Counted from the first letter of the stretch, positions 49,156-56,826 are shown. The stretch is DNA of 64,000 nt from Paenibacillus athensensis (GCF_004514475.2 NZ_MYFO02000020.1:1-64000), one strand, 5' to 3'. A program made the numbers and translations. The notes: generated from the sequence alone by a model not told the origin.

Positions 49156-49385
49156 ATGAGGGCAGTAAATACATGAATTCTTTTACAGAGAGCTCTGGAA
49201 GCTGAAAAGGAGCAAAGCATTCAGTTATCGAAAAAGCATCTGAGCTGCACAGTTGAACCACATTTTATGTGAGGGTACTTGAAGAGGCTGATTGGGTGAC
49301 CTATCGGCGCACCTGGGTGGTACCATGAGAAATTCAAATCTCGTCTCTGAGACTAACAGTCTGAAAGTGGGATTTTTTATTTTAC
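49156..49385 (+). promoter_or_regulatory. T-box-like leader, probably isoleucine type
   Basis: The landmarks of a T-box occur in order: GGCAGTAAATA (AGTA box, 49161-49171), CAGAGAGC and GCTG-GAA-type Stem I apical motifs (49186-49206), a TTATCGAAAAAGCATCTGAG stretch that could hold the specifier, and the T-box bulge GGGTGGTACC (49315-49324). Then comes a GAGA/TCTC antiterminator-like pair and a hairpin followed by a T-run at 49372-49377. TGGT in the bulge predicts a tRNA with discriminator A, and ATC (Ile) is the specifier candidate consistent with that. T-boxes sense uncharged tRNA. The nearest gene, 130 bp downstream, is an HTH protein, not an amino-acid gene. Confidence 0.72.
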
Positions 49386-49510
49386 TGCCGTTTAAACTTC
49401 CGTTAAATATCGTTGCCTTATCAAATTTCAATAGGAAGTTGGTATTGTTGAGTTTTTGTTGAATAACCAACATGATTCCGACTATAATAAGATATAGGGG
49501 AGGTGTTTTT

Positions 49511-50140
49511 ATGATTAAGGAGCAAGATGAGAAGGTTCTTACGGATACCGTCGTTCTACTGGAACATGAAAGTAAGCTGGATAGCGTGAGCGTTGTCGTG
49601 AAAATTATGGTCGAGAGAACCCTTGCATTGCTGCATAAGTCCACTAACTTTTTGGATGACTTGCCCTTTATATTACCTTCGATAGATGTTTTCCAATCCT
49701 TTCACCGATTGGACAGAGAAATTCGACGATCTATTCGGTCCAGGGAGTACCACAGGGCGCATGAACTTTTGGTCGATTACATTGATCTGCTACCACGGTT
49801 TGTTCCCGACAGTAACCTGGAGCAGATTCGAAAATTAATATTGGCGAATTTGTTGGCTTCTTCAGAACAGCCCTCTAACATTCTCGTTGAAGAGAAGGTG
49901 GAAGTATACACATCGTCGGAAGCTGCAGAAATATTAGGCGTAACGGATCAGACGATTCGGCGCTATTGTGAAAAAGGTAAATATCCGGAAGCATACCAGA
50001 CCGAGGGCGGTCACTGGAGAATTCCTCAAAGGTACTTCAAAATTACTCCAGAGCAAGCAAAAAAGCGCAAGGCATTTGAGCAACAACTGAATGAATTTAA
50101 CGCATCAACAGGGGAGGCAGCTGAGAGTGAGTGGATTTAA
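49511..50140 (+). CDS. HTH (excisionase/MerR-like) protein, candidate antitoxin of a PIN-domain pair
   Basis: A 209-residue protein. The N-terminal 135 residues are helical and of unknown family. Residues about 137-195 form an excisionase/MerR-type winged HTH: VYTSSEAAEILGVTDQTIRRYCEKGKYPEAYQTEGGHWRIPQRYF. GGGAGGTG lies five bases before the ATG at 49511. Its last 14 bp overlap the GTG start of the PIN gene, which has its own AGGGGAGG; such overlap is typical of toxin-antitoxin pairs. The region is visibly more AT-rich than the wal cluster to the left. Function as antitoxin is inferred from context. Confidence 0.75.
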   Translation: MIKEQDEKVLTDTVVLLEHESKLDSVSVVVKIMVERTLALLHKSTNFLDDLPFILPSIDVFQSFHRLDREIRRSIRSREYHRAHELLVDYIDLLPRFVPDSNLEQIRKLILANLLASSEQPSNILVEEKVEVYTSSEAAEILGVTDQTIRRYCEKGKYPEAYQTEGGHWRIPQRYFKITPEQAKKRKAFEQQLNEFNASTGEAAESEWI

Positions 50141-50683
50141 CACCTCTCCCCGCGTTCTTTTTGATACAACGGTGCTATGCGGGGCTGTCCGGGAATCAAC
50201 CGTCAGTTGTTAACTCTTGCCGCGCAGACGGTTGATTATCGGGTTGTTTTATCGCGTGTATGCTTGATGGAGTTTTATCATAATGCCCTATTCAAAGGGA
50301 TTGGTGGTACAATATATCCTCTGGAAATAGTTCGTAATTTTTTGGATCTCTTTGTTTATCCAATCCTAGATAATCAACCAGCCGTAAACAGTCAAGTTGG
50401 CAGGCACGCCCTTGATATCGTTAGTCGATTAGGCAGCCCCATCGGACAAGCACTGGCGGAAATAAGCGAATGCGATACGGAAAAGGCCATTTCGATCGCT
50501 CAAGATCATGGACTACAAAAGCCGTTGAGTAACTATGACGAAAACGATGTTCACGTTTGGGTAACGGCAATTAACGAAGAGTGCAAATATATCGTCACCA
50601 GTAATACAAAGCGCTTCCCTCAAAATATCGGAGGCATTGAGGTTATTAAACCTGGCGCTTTTTATAATAAAATTGTGGACTAA
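50127..50683 (+). pseudogene. PIN-domain protein (candidate toxin), frameshifted
   Basis: The first 19-25 codons from GTG 50127 give VLFDTTVLCGAVRE, a PIN N-terminus with the first metal-binding Asp, and then stop at 50211. The rest continues in another frame: INRQLLTLAAQ, CLMEFYH (Glu), ENDVHVWVTA (Asp) and YIVTSNTKRFPQ, the PIN end. Restoring one missing base near 50185-50195 would join them into a protein of about 184 residues. PIN toxins cleave RNA with Mg2+. As it stands the active site is split, so the gene is likely inactive unless frameshifting or a sequencing error is involved. Confidence 0.72.
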
Positions 50684-50761
50684 TACATAGGCGACAGATA
50701 TTCAATAGCTGTACTTCGGTCTAAGTATTTCGTTAACGATACGCGTTTTAGACAACGCGGA

Positions 50762-50783
50762 GAACCGTATCACAAGTGACGGC
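50762..50783 (+). repeat. Direct repeat, copy 2: second rlmH-end-like att site
   Basis: GTATCACAAGTGA and flanking bases match 19 of 22 positions of 48989-49010. In one frame 50744-50779 encodes RFRQRGEPYHK and a stop, closely matching the RlmH C-terminus [11 protein letters not shown]; codons differ at third positions (CCT/CCG, CAT/CAC). Only about 30 bp are similar, so it is an attachment-site-like copy, not a second rlmH. Confidence 0.72.
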
Positions 50784-50791
50784 GAAAAGTT

Positions 50792-50850
50792 GAGTTGAAG
50801 GATGAAGCTTTGAGGCTAAAGCTATGAAGAAGCGCGTAAAGACCCAACTC
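50792..50850 (+). other. Nested inverted repeats after att copy 2
   Basis: GAGTTG (50792-50797) pairs with CAACTC (50845-50850), enclosing AGCTTT (50806-50811) and AAAGCT (50818-50823). No T-run follows. Could be a small structured RNA end or chance. Confidence 0.25.
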
Positions 50851-50922
50851 GTGTGGAATCGGTCATATAGGCTGAGACGAGACTTTGATCAGGAATAATT
50901 GTCCATCATTTGACATAAATAA

Positions 50923-51351
50923 TTTCGAAAGTTCCGATTCCTTCGCAACCTGTACCGGAAGAACGAGCCTCCCACAGAGCCACAGCCAGGTATGGTGTGG
51001 ATCAATCTCGCCAACGCAGAGACACCAAGGGGTGAGCTCTTGATGAGCGTAAGCGAGCTGGCCGTTATCGTCTCGGCTTTTGAAACATCAGGGTTTACGG
51101 GCAGCATAAATTGGTACAGGAACCTTGACCGCAACTGGCGCTTATTGGCAGATGTGAACCCCATCATTCAACCGACCCTCATGATCTATGGCGACCGGGA
51201 TACGATCCAGAAGTCTGAAAACCTGAAGAATTTCGTGCCCCATGTGGAAGTGGTTAGTCTGGATTGCGGTCATTGGATCATGGAAGAAAAGCCGGAAGAA
51301 ACAAACTAAGCGATTGTGAGGTTGCTGGAACAGCAGGATGCCAAGGGCTAG
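50923..51351 (+). pseudogene. Alpha/beta hydrolase (epoxide-hydrolase-like), 5'-truncated and interrupted
   Basis: Only the C-terminal half of an alpha/beta hydrolase is present. Visible are SGFTGSINWYRNLDRNW, PTLMIYGDRDTI (acid-residue strand) and VVSLDCGHWIMEEKPEETN (catalytic His). An in-frame TAA at 51307 interrupts the reading; beyond it the frame continues AIVRLLEQQDAKG to the true stop at 51349-51351. A CAA-to-TAA change would explain it. The nucleophile elbow and lid half are missing. Upstream in-frame sequence begins after a stop at 50920-50922. The remnant points to an old gene lost next to the rlmH insertion site. Confidence 0.75.
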
Positions 51352-51465
51352 GACGTATCTCCTAAAGGTCGTTGACGACGAATCGTTTGGCTTCCCTTTG
51401 GTCGAATTCACGATTCAAGGTGTTAGCACGACATCCCCCGCGGGGTGATTTGCTTCAATGCCTTC

Positions 51466-51687
51466 ATGATACAACAAACCATTTTGGCTTTGGCGGAACC
51501 TCGGCGTCGCGAAATTCTCACGCTCATCCAAGATCAGGAGATGTCCTCAAGCGCTATCGCGGCGCACTTTGACATCACAGCACCGGCTGTTTCGCAGCAT
51601 CTTAAAGTTCTTTCTGGGACGATGCGCTGCTGCGGTTGAAAGCGGCAGCTGAAGATGAGGTGCGGCGACGTGATGAACCCTATGTAG
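51466..51687 (+). pseudogene. ArsR-family regulator remnant
   Basis: The ATG at 51466 opens MIQQTILALAEPRRREILTLIQDQEMSSSAIAAHFDITAPAVSQHLKVL, a full ArsR winged-HTH N-terminus (to about residue 49). The frame then breaks within a few codons. In another frame, WDDALLRLKAAAEDEVRRRDE (51617-51680) matches the usual ArsR C-terminus. Some 30 codons of the beta-wing are missing between, so an internal deletion has broken the gene. After it, 51690-51893 holds nothing I recognise besides a GC-rich inverted repeat (GGAGGCG with CGCCTCC). Confidence 0.7.
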
Positions 51688-51893
51688 GCGGGGCATTTCG
51701 GATTAACTTCAAAGAAAATGAAGCAAGGCTGCTTGGAGTCCATTTCAATGCAGTCTTGCTTTTGTGCGTTCTGGTGGGTCCGTGGCGTTTAGTGGATTTA
51801 CCGGAGGCGCGGAGCTCGCCTCCACGGTGTATCCGTTTATCGTGCGCAGCGTGAATCTGCTAGTCCTGATCCGCAGGGCGGCAGACTCCCCGC

Positions 51894-52820
51894 CTACTTA
51901 ATCAAGTGTTCTACCGCGAACAGCCGCGGCACCTGAATGCCGTGCTTTCGGGCATCGGCGATAACTTCCTTGACGGCATGGCCAACTGGATAATGATTAT
52001 GCTCCACCGCGATATAGGCCATGCTTGTAGGTGTAAAAACAAAGGAATGCATGAGATACCCAATCCATCGCGGCGGCAGGGCGGCCAGCAGTCGGGTCAT
52101 GGCATCCGGTTTGGAGCCTTTTGCCTGCAAAACAGGCAGCATTTCCTTCAGATTGCGGCTGATGCCGGCAAGCGCTTCGGAGGAAGTGACGACCTGCTTA
52201 AAGCTGCCGCTTTTTAAGACTTCGACTTCCATTGCAACGTTCAAAGCAAAGTGATTCCGCAGCCAGCCTTGGATATCTTTTTGAACCTTGGTTGTGAAGC
52301 CCGCCTCTGTAAAAAGCTTGCGCACTTGTATCTCTCTTGGGGTAGGCTCGGATGCAAGGGTTCCGAGTTGAACCATTTTGTAGAGGCTGCCGTAAAGGGT
52401 ATTTCCTTCAAATCCGCCGCCGGCACCGGGGAAGCCCACGACCATCTGACGGAGCGGAATCGGCTGAACAGCCACTCGGGGATCGTGCCAATAATTATTG
52501 AAGAACAGCACGGTCGCAGGGCCGACCCGCGGTGCCAGGTACTTGACCGCACTGGATACTTGTTCAGGGTTCACGCTCATCACAATGAGGTCGTAGTCGT
52601 GATTCTCTTTGATTTCTTCATGAATGACGATGGGCCATTGCTGCTGGATCAGCCGGTCTTTTTTGCGTCTCCGTGCGTCCCGTATGTCCAAGGTTACATG
52701 GGAGCCGTATTGCGCCTTCCTGCCTTCACGCACATAAAATTCCACGGTATGGCCTGCTTGTTCCAAGGCCCACGCGTATTGGGTCCCGATGACGCCGCGT
52801 CCAAAAAATAGTATTTTCAA
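51894..52820 (-). CDS. Ketopantoate reductase-like (ApbA/PanE family) oxidoreductase
   Basis: A 308-residue NADP-dependent oxidoreductase of the ApbA/PanE superfamily. The N-terminal cofactor motif is FFGRGVIGTQYAWAL (GxGxxG at residues 7-12), with LIVMSVNPEQV after the fold. The C-terminal helical domain has the GYLMHSF and HNHYPVGHAVKEV segments. True PanE would show a conserved Lys and Glu pair that I cannot place with confidence, so the substrate is uncertain; members beside TetR genes are often paralogues of unknown role. The TTG start has AGGAGG seven bases upstream. Divergent from the TetR gene at 52978. Confidence 0.8.
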   Translation of the reverse strand: MKILFFGRGVIGTQYAWALEQAGHTVEFYVREGRKAQYGSHVTLDIRDARRRKKDRLIQQQWPIVIHEEIKENHDYDLIVMSVNPEQVSSAVKYLAPRVGPATVLFFNNYWHDPRVAVQPIPLRQMVVGFPGAGGGFEGNTLYGSLYKMVQLGTLASEPTPREIQVRKLFTEAGFTTKVQKDIQGWLRNHFALNVAMEVEVLKSGSFKQVVTSSEALAGISRNLKEMLPVLQAKGSKPDAMTRLLAALPPRWIGYLMHSFVFTPTSMAYIAVEHNHYPVGHAVKEVIADARKHGIQVPRLFAVEHLIK

Positions 52821-52924
52821 AACGGATCCTCCTTAATGAACAATTGTTGAATTATAAACAAATGTTTGATATTCTGAGCGTACTCGTCAGCGGCGAGATG
52901 TTCAATGGTTGCCTGAGTCTCTTT

Positions 52925-52940
52925 TGTTGAGAACTCAACA
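52925..52940. promoter_or_regulatory. Candidate TetR operator between divergent genes
   Basis: TGTTGAG and CTCAACA are a perfect 7-bp inverted repeat around AA, in the 157-bp gap between the reductase and TetR genes. Further TTGTTGAATT-type half-sites lie at 52842-52851 and 52951-52960, next to a TATAAT on the minus strand. Autoregulation and control of the reductase are likely. Confidence 0.5.
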
Positions 52941-52977
52941 CCTTGCGTTCATTTGTTGAATATGTGGAGGGGCTTTT

Positions 52978-53547
52978 ATGGATAGAAGGATTCAAAAAAC
53001 CAGGCAATCGATCATGAATGCGTTCATTGACCTTTTGGCGGAAAAGGGATTGGAGAAAATAACGATCAACGACATCGCCGAACGCGCGAACATCAACCGC
53101 GGGACGGTTTATTTGCATTACGTCGATAAATTCGACTTGCTTGATAAGTGTATTGAATTCTATGTGGAGCGGCTTCTCGCTCATTGTGTCGACCGCGCGG
53201 ACACGCGTCTGGACATCAGCGCTTTTCAGCGTGTTTTTGAATTTCTGGAGGCCCACTTCACGATATACAAGCTGCTGCTTAGCAATGAAGGCTTTGGATA
53301 TTTTCGCAAGCGTTTGTATGCGGTAATTGCGGGAACCGTCACGGAGGTGGTCGGGGTCCAATCGGGAAACAGCTCACTTGCTAATGAGGTCACGACGCAT
53401 TTTTTGACTTCCGGGTTTATTGGCGTATTGGAATGGTGGATTCAGCATTCTATGCCTTGCAGTGTGCAGAAAACTACGGAGCAGCTGTTGTTTTTGCTGG
53501 AGCCGTACACCAGGCACCTTGTGCAAGCTGAAGTTGACGGTTCCTAG
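52978..53547 (+). CDS. TetR/AcrR-family regulator
   Basis: A 189-residue TetR protein: RQSIMNAFIDLLAEKGLEKITINDIAERANINRGTVYLHYVDKFDLLD (residues about 8-55) is the DNA-binding domain with HTH, then a helical ligand domain (TVTEVVGV, GFIGVLEWWI). GGAGGGG lies six bases before the ATG. It is divergent from the reductase gene and is followed by a terminator-like hairpin before a VOC gene. Confidence 0.92.
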   Translation: MDRRIQKTRQSIMNAFIDLLAEKGLEKITINDIAERANINRGTVYLHYVDKFDLLDKCIEFYVERLLAHCVDRADTRLDISAFQRVFEFLEAHFTIYKLLLSNEGFGYFRKRLYAVIAGTVTEVVGVQSGNSSLANEVTTHFLTSGFIGVLEWWIQHSMPCSVQKTTEQLLFLLEPYTRHLVQAEVDGS

Positions 53548-53556
53548 CGATTGCCG

Positions 53557-53588
53557 CTACTGACAGAACGTTGTCAGTAGTGTTTTTT
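53557..53588 (+). terminator. Hairpin/terminator after the TetR gene
   Basis: CTACTGACA and TGTCAGTAG form a perfect 9-bp stem around GAACGT and are followed by TGTTTTTTT. The half-site ACTGACA also appears in the TetR operator at 56774-56791, so dual use is possible. Confidence 0.75.
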
Positions 53589-53646
53589 TATAATAAAGCC
53601 TGTACACGAGAGTAGAAGCTGATTATAGACGAAAGGAGGATAGCTT

Positions 53647-54051
53647 GTGAATTTTGCTTCTGTACGCATCATCACTGACGATGTGGATCGTCTTGTCGAG
53701 TTCTATGAAAAGGTTCTGGGGGTTTCAGCGGCGCGGCTTGCGCCTGTATTTGCTGAGCTGGTTGTTCCGTCATGCACGTTGGCCATCGGCCACACCCAGA
53801 CGGCGCAGTTCTTTGGCGCGAGTTCTGTAGAGGCAGCCAGCAATCGCACTGTCATTCTGGAGTTCCATGTCGACGATGTCGATGCCGAATATGTGCGTTT
53901 GAAGCCCGTTGTCGATACTTGGGTCATGGAGCCAACCACGATGCCGTGGGGGAATCGTGCGCTACTGTTCCGCGATCCCGACGGCAATCTGGTTAACCTC
54001 TTCCAGCCGGTGACCGAGGAGGCGATTCAACGGTTTAAAGGCAGGCATTGA
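53647..54051 (+). CDS. VOC-superfamily (glyoxalase/bleomycin-resistance-like) protein
   Basis: A 134-residue VOC protein with the paired beta-alpha-beta-beta-beta modules: RIITDDVDRLVEFYEKVLG at the start, TVILEFHVDDVDAEYVRL in the middle, and the end module LLFRDPDGNLVNLFQPV. Metal ligands are not all clear, so enzymatic role (lyase, dioxygenase or binding protein) is open. GTG start follows AAGGAGG. It is a single gene on the plus strand. The 195 bp after it shows nothing strong except TTCATC/GATGAA repeats at 54198-54217. Confidence 0.85.
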   Translation: MNFASVRIITDDVDRLVEFYEKVLGVSAARLAPVFAELVVPSCTLAIGHTQTAQFFGASSVEAASNRTVILEFHVDDVDAEYVRLKPVVDTWVMEPTTMPWGNRALLFRDPDGNLVNLFQPVTEEAIQRFKGRH

Positions 54052-54246
54052 CCGGCAGCCAAGGAAGGATGGCCTGGAAGCTTGGCCGTTACAACAGCGC
54101 GGAGAATCATGCCGTAATGAACGTCAAGCAAAGCGATGCAGCCAAGTTGTAGACGCGGCAGCTGTGATTGTCACGAACGCATGAGTCACACATCCGGTTC
54201 ATCTTCAGTATGATGAATGTGTCTATAAATCTGAAGAGGTGAGCCA

Positions 54247-54690
54247 ATGGCAGTCGTAAAAGCCAGGAAACAGGATATTGATATGTTGGCGAGGTTGCTT
54301 CGGGCTGAAGCGGAGACCGAAGGCGAAAAGGGCATGCTGCTTGTCGGGAATGTCGGCATTAACCGGATCAGAGCGAATTGCTCGGATTTCAAAGGACTCC
54401 GCACGATCCCCCAAATGATTAATCAGCCGCATGCGTTCGAAGCGTTGCAGCACGCTACGTACTACCAGAACGCAAGGGAGCGGGAACGCCGTCTGGCGCA
54501 ACGGGCGGTGAACGGGGAGCGCGATTGGCCGGGGAAGTTCTCCCTGTGGTATTTCCGTCCCGGGACGTTCGAGAATCCCGGACCTTGTCCGCCGACCTGG
54601 TACAATCAGCCGCTTGTGGGCCGGTGGAAGAAGCACTGCTTTTACGAACCGACTCCAAAAGAATGTCAGAACGTATACAATACGTTCTAG
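54247..54690 (+). CDS. Cell-wall hydrolase, SleB/CwlJ type
   Basis: A 147-residue protein of the SleB/CwlJ family (hydrolase_2). The catalytic Glu is Glu21 in RAEAETEG; further conserved residues are in GNVGINRIR, and the Trp/Tyr-rich stretch WPGKFSLWYF followed by the C-terminal WKKHCFYEPT. In spore formers such enzymes degrade cortex peptidoglycan at germination; there is no signal peptide, as in CwlJ. GAGGTG precedes the ATG. A palindrome overlaps its stop codon and a larger inverted repeat follows. Confidence 0.88.
   Translation: MAVVKARKQDIDMLARLLRAEAETEGEKGMLLVGNVGINRIRANCSDFKGLRTIPQMINQPHAFEALQHATYYQNARERERRLAQRAVNGERDWPGKFSLWYFRPGTFENPGPCPPTWYNQPLVGRWKKHCFYEPTPKECQNVYNTF
54668..54688 (+). 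other. Palindrome overlapping the CwlJ-like stop
   Basis: AGAACGTAT and ATACGTTCT, a perfect 9-bp inverted repeat around ACA, cover the last codons before TAG. No T-run follows. Confidence 0.4.
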
Positions 54691-54787
54691 AAGTCCAGTG
54701 AAAAAGTGGCCGGAGAGTCGATAGGGAGTTGGAACAGCGAGTGCAAGCCGCTATCGACCGGAGGACTCTGATTTTTCACCGGACTTC
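54690..54787. repeat. About 100-bp imperfect inverted repeat
   Basis: GAAGTCCAGTGAAAAA (54690-54705) pairs with TTTTTCACCGGACTTC (54772-54787) except for one A-C mismatch. Inside, GTCGATAG (54717-54724) can pair with CTATCGAC (54751-54758), and AGAGTC (54714-54719) alternatively with GACTCT (54764-54769). The rest of the gap to 55098 has no gene. Confidence 0.55.
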
Positions 54788-55098
54788 CAGGTTCAAGCTG
54801 AAAGCGGCTGGAAAGGTAGCCTAGCGGTTGCTCGTTGTAACGAGCGGGCAATGGCACCAAGATGTCCGACAACGGGGTTGTCTCGACGGCCATGAGAGTG
54901 GTCGAGGGACGGCCTCTTGTTTCTTTGATGATGGACAAGTCGGCAGTTGACTTTTTGCAGCAAGTCGGCGATTATGGGAAAATGCGAGGGTATATGCGAG
55001 TTCACCGTCAATGGGCCGATTCGTCCGCTCGTGGCGAGGATTCTGCCGCTACCTGAGCCGAATGTCGTGAAGACACTATGAGGAGGAAATTGATTACA

Positions 55099-56580
55099 AT
55101 GGAAGCTGCAAATCAAGCTGCAACGAATGTAGATGGGCCGGATTTGAGCAAAATCAAACGCGCCCCGATTGTGATTGCGCTGATCATCGGCGCATTCGTT
55201 GCGATTTTGAACGAAACTTTGCTCGGTAATGCTTTTCCCGATTTGATCAAGGCATTAAATGTAACTCCGTCTACGATTCAATGGTTATCTACGGCATATA
55301 TGCTGGTGGTCGGCGTGCTCGTGCCGGTAACGGCGATTTTGCAAGAATGGTTTACGACGCGGCAGATGTTCATCGGTGCAATGACGCTGTTTCTGGCGGG
55401 TACGGTCATTGCCGCTGTGTCGCCGGGGTTTGAGGTGCTGCTGGTCGGGCGTGTAGTACAAGCCCTCGGAACCGGCTTGATGCTCCCGGTTATGATGAAT
55501 ACGATTCTGGCGATTTTCCCGCCCGAGAAGCGCGGCGGAGCGATGGGGCTGATCGGTCTGGTGATCATGGTGGCCCCGGCGATTGGGCCAACGGTATCGG
55601 GTCTCATTCTTGACCAGCTGCAATGGCGCTGGCTGTTCTATCTGATTATTCCGCTTGCGGCATTTTCGATTATTTTTGCAACCATCTATATGAAGAATGT
55701 ATCGAAGATCACGAAGCCCAAAGTGGACATCCTGTCGATTGTGCTCTCGACAATTGGCTTTGGCGGTGTGGTGTACGGCTTCAGCAAGTCAGGTGACTTG
55801 GGCTGGGGCAATCCGCAGGTGTACTGGATGGTGGCGGTCGGCGTACTCGGCATTGTGATTTTTGCCGTTCGTCAGCTGATGCTCAAAAGTCCGGTGATGG
55901 ATATGCGCGCGTTCAAATTCCCGATGTTTTCGCTGGTCACAGTGCTGATGCTCGCGATGATGATGACGTTGTTCTCGACGTTGACGCTGCTGCCGCTGTA
56001 TTTGCAAGGTCCGCTGATGTTGACGGCGTTCACGTCGGGTCTGATTATGCTGCCGGGCGGCATCGTCAACGGGATGATGGCGCCGGTTGCCGGCGTTCTG
56101 TTCGACAAATTCGGTCCGCGCGTGCTCGTGATTCCGGGGCTGGCGATTGTGGTCGTGGCGATCTACTTGTTCACGGGCGTGGATATGGAGACGACGAAGG
56201 GCTATCTGATTATGGTTCATATCCTGATGATGATCGGGATTTCGCTGGTGATGATGCCGGCGCAAACAACGGCGTTGAATCAGTTGCCGCGCGCGCTGTA
56301 TCCGCACGGTACGGCGATTATGAACACGCTGCAGCAGGTGGCCGGAGCTATCGGCGTGGCGTTGTTCATCAGCATTATGTCTAACGGCACGAAGGATTAT
56401 TTGGCGAAATCGGCCAGCCCGACCGATCCGCTTGAAGCGCTCAGAGGCATGATTGAAGGTTTGCACAATGCGTTCTGGGCAGGTCTTTGCATCGGTATTC
56501 TGGCGTTTGTCATCGGTCTGTTCATCCGCCGCACGAAGCCGCCTGAAGGCGAAGAACAGCGCCAAGGAATGGGCCATTAA
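55099..56580 (+). CDS. MFS exporter, DHA2 (EmrB/QacA-like) family
   Basis: A 493-residue drug:H+ antiporter-type transporter with 14 predicted helices. It has the DHA motif region LNETLLGNAFPDLIKAL in helix 1, motif-A-like loops, LVGRVVQALGTGLMLPVM and the TM5 motif C-like GPTVSGLILDQL. AGGAGG at 55081-55086 supports ATG 55099 at 12 bases; TTG 55090 is closer but spacing is three. No TetR operator is obvious just upstream; the next TetR gene (56827) lies downstream. Substrate is unknown. Confidence 0.9.
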   Translation: MEAANQAATNVDGPDLSKIKRAPIVIALIIGAFVAILNETLLGNAFPDLIKALNVTPSTIQWLSTAYMLVVGVLVPVTAILQEWFTTRQMFIGAMTLFLAGTVIAAVSPGFEVLLVGRVVQALGTGLMLPVMMNTILAIFPPEKRGGAMGLIGLVIMVAPAIGPTVSGLILDQLQWRWLFYLIIPLAAFSIIFATIYMKNVSKITKPKVDILSIVLSTIGFGGVVYGFSKSGDLGWGNPQVYWMVAVGVLGIVIFAVRQLMLKSPVMDMRAFKFPMFSLVTVLMLAMMMTLFSTLTLLPLYLQGPLMLTAFTSGLIMLPGGIVNGMMAPVAGVLFDKFGPRVLVIPGLAIVVVAIYLFTGVDMETTKGYLIMVHILMMIGISLVMMPAQTTALNQLPRALYPHGTAIMNTLQQVAGAIGVALFISIMSNGTKDYLAKSASPTDPLEALRGMIEGLHNAFWAGLCIGILAFVIGLFIRRTKPPEGEEQRQGMGH

Positions 56581-56600
56581 AGTTGGTGTGAAAATACGAG

Positions 56601-56636
56601 AAAGCTACTGACGTTACGTTGTCGGTAGCTTTTTTG
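56601..56636 (+). terminator. Terminator after the DHA2 transporter gene
   Basis: AAAGCTACTGAC and GTCGGTAGCTTT form a 12-bp stem (one G-T pair) and are followed by TTTG. CTACTGAC recalls the hairpin at 53557. Confidence 0.8.
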
Positions 56637-56741
56637 TATGGCTGGCGTGGATGGCATTTTAAAGAAAGAGGGGAGCGTGCTGGATTTGAAGACTGCTAAA
56701 ATGGCGTCAGGCTAAGGCTAGAGCTTGTCAGGTGCATCCGC

Positions 56742-56791
56742 TTGACGGCAGGCGGAAGGGTAGGTTATGATAATGTCAGTCACCACTGACA
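56742..56791 (+). promoter_or_regulatory. Promoter and operator of the TetR gene at 56827
   Basis: TTGACG (56742-56747) and TATGAT (56766-56771) are 18 bp apart. Just downstream, TGTCAGT and ACTGACA (56774-56791) form a perfect 7-bp inverted repeat around CACC. Position over the start point argues for autorepression. Confidence 0.65.
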
Positions 56792-56826
56792 GTCATATTG
56801 GACGGTCTGTAGAAAAGGAGCAGGTC

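Noticed and set aside
49049-49261. Minus-strand 70-codon open frame after rlmH
   Set aside because: No family, and it lies antisense to the T-box Stem I region.
49225-49644. Minus-strand open frame of 139 codons overlapping the T-box and HTH gene
   Set aside because: Opposes the HTH start and T-box motifs, with no recognisable domain or ribosome site.
50740-50780. A second complete rlmH gene
   Set aside because: Only about 30 bp resemble rlmH; upstream sequence has no RlmH coding potential.
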